DNA of 64,000 bases from a candidate division FCPU426 bacterium. GTDB taxonomy: Bacteria > Oederibacteriota > Muellerivitia > Muellerivitales > DAHXKG01. The notes below the pieces were generated by a model. It was not told the origin of the DNA. It saw only the letters and a list, made by a program, of their open reading frames with translations, and ran no database searches. Positions 63,616 to 64,000 of this stretch are shown here, piece by piece; the stretch's first letter is position 1; every line of letters begins with the position of its first letter. Both the position numbers and the translations under genes were made by a program. The stretch is taken from the NCBI GenBank assembly GCA_027366525.1, contig DAHXKG010000004.1, positions 169,617-233,616 on the forward strand, written 5' to 3'.

Positions 63616-64000
63616 TTAATAAGTAATGTCGGCATCGATAGATGGGCCTCCTACAGGCGTAAAAATTCCAGTGAGATCATGTTTTTTGCTGTATAAAATC
63701 GTGAAAAATTTTCGACTCTTAAGGTTAGACGATTTATCGAGTGGGTAATCCCTTCAACCTTCTGAGCATAAAGGAGATAGTTTTAAAATTTGATGAGTTG
63801 TTTTAACAGGATAAGGATAATTCGCCATTTTGAAAGCAGTTTAGAACATGAATATTTGATCATGGGATGGAGAGATGTTTTTTGGATTTTCAAGATGGAT
63901 TTAAAAACTGGACCTTCTGAATTACTTGATTGTGAAGATTTTTTGAATTCGTCTCCAATACGTTAAGATGCGATTTTGATAGGTGGTATTCAACATCGAT
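63616..64000. other. Window end, nothing recognised
   Basis: 385 bases without a supported gene. The last 200 bases have short open frames that could belong to a gene continuing past the window. Confidence 0.4.

Overview
The window looks like chromosome of an uncultured Gram-negative (diderm) bacterium of moderate, rather low GC. I cannot fix the phylum. Very long Thr/Pro linkers, FlgD/T9SS-like C-terminal domains, PorV-like outer-membrane proteins and an OprB-type porin fit a candidate-phylum lineage (Omnitrophota, Elusimicrobiota or FCPU426-like), but that is inference.

Core region, 1-42.2 kb. It opens with queuosine precursor genes (queE-queC), an AbiEii toxin remnant and rqcH. A fatty-acid/acyl-CoA operon follows (acyl-CoA ligase, thiolase, 3-hydroxyacyl-CoA dehydrogenase, enoyl-CoA hydratase, patatin). 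Next come a secreted GH5 glycosidase with a 32-residue tandem repeat, HU, groES-groEL under a CIRCE operator, fmdB and two coupled small membrane proteins. A complete Bat-type operon (DUF58, BatA, BatB, BatC, BatD, MoxR) leads through a lipoprotein into yicC-gmk-GNAT, then rpoZ and coaBC. A secretome block holds a subtilase, two PorV-like proteins, a Thr/Pro-rich exported protein and a family-4 uracil-DNA glycosylase. It runs into a partner-switching module: a membrane protein joining an RsbW-like kinase, HAMP, a SpoIIE phosphatase and a transposase-type HTH, followed by a STAS protein. gltX, a GNAT gene and tRNA-Gln(CUG) close the core.

Accessory island, 42.2 to about 62 kb. A large serine recombinase reads into the 3' end of tRNA-Gln, and four small genes sit beside it. 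An intact 3,946-bp IS1595-family transposon (45196-49141) has 25-bp inverted ends and an 8-bp target duplication. Its cargo is a Type IIG restriction-modification gene translationally coupled to the transposase. That gene is split at five CAGAA units, so it is predicted to be phase variable and currently OFF. Next is a defence operon: N4-cytosine-type methylase, AvaI/BsoBI-like nuclease, SIR2 protein, DUF262 protein, and a third gene cut off after about 14 codons by an IS256 fragment. The rest is a graveyard of transposases, a DUF2130 fragment, an AbrB/PIN toxin-antitoxin pair with three operator-like repeats at an 18-bp period, a HigBA pair with a broken toxin, and a frameshifted IS4. The window ends with an OprB-like porin.

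Strongest candidates for something undescribed: the transposon-borne phase-variable Type IIG enzyme, the kinase-phosphatase-HTH fusion, the SIR2-DUF262-(truncated gene) cassette, and a 163-residue protein with an internal duplication facing the methylase.
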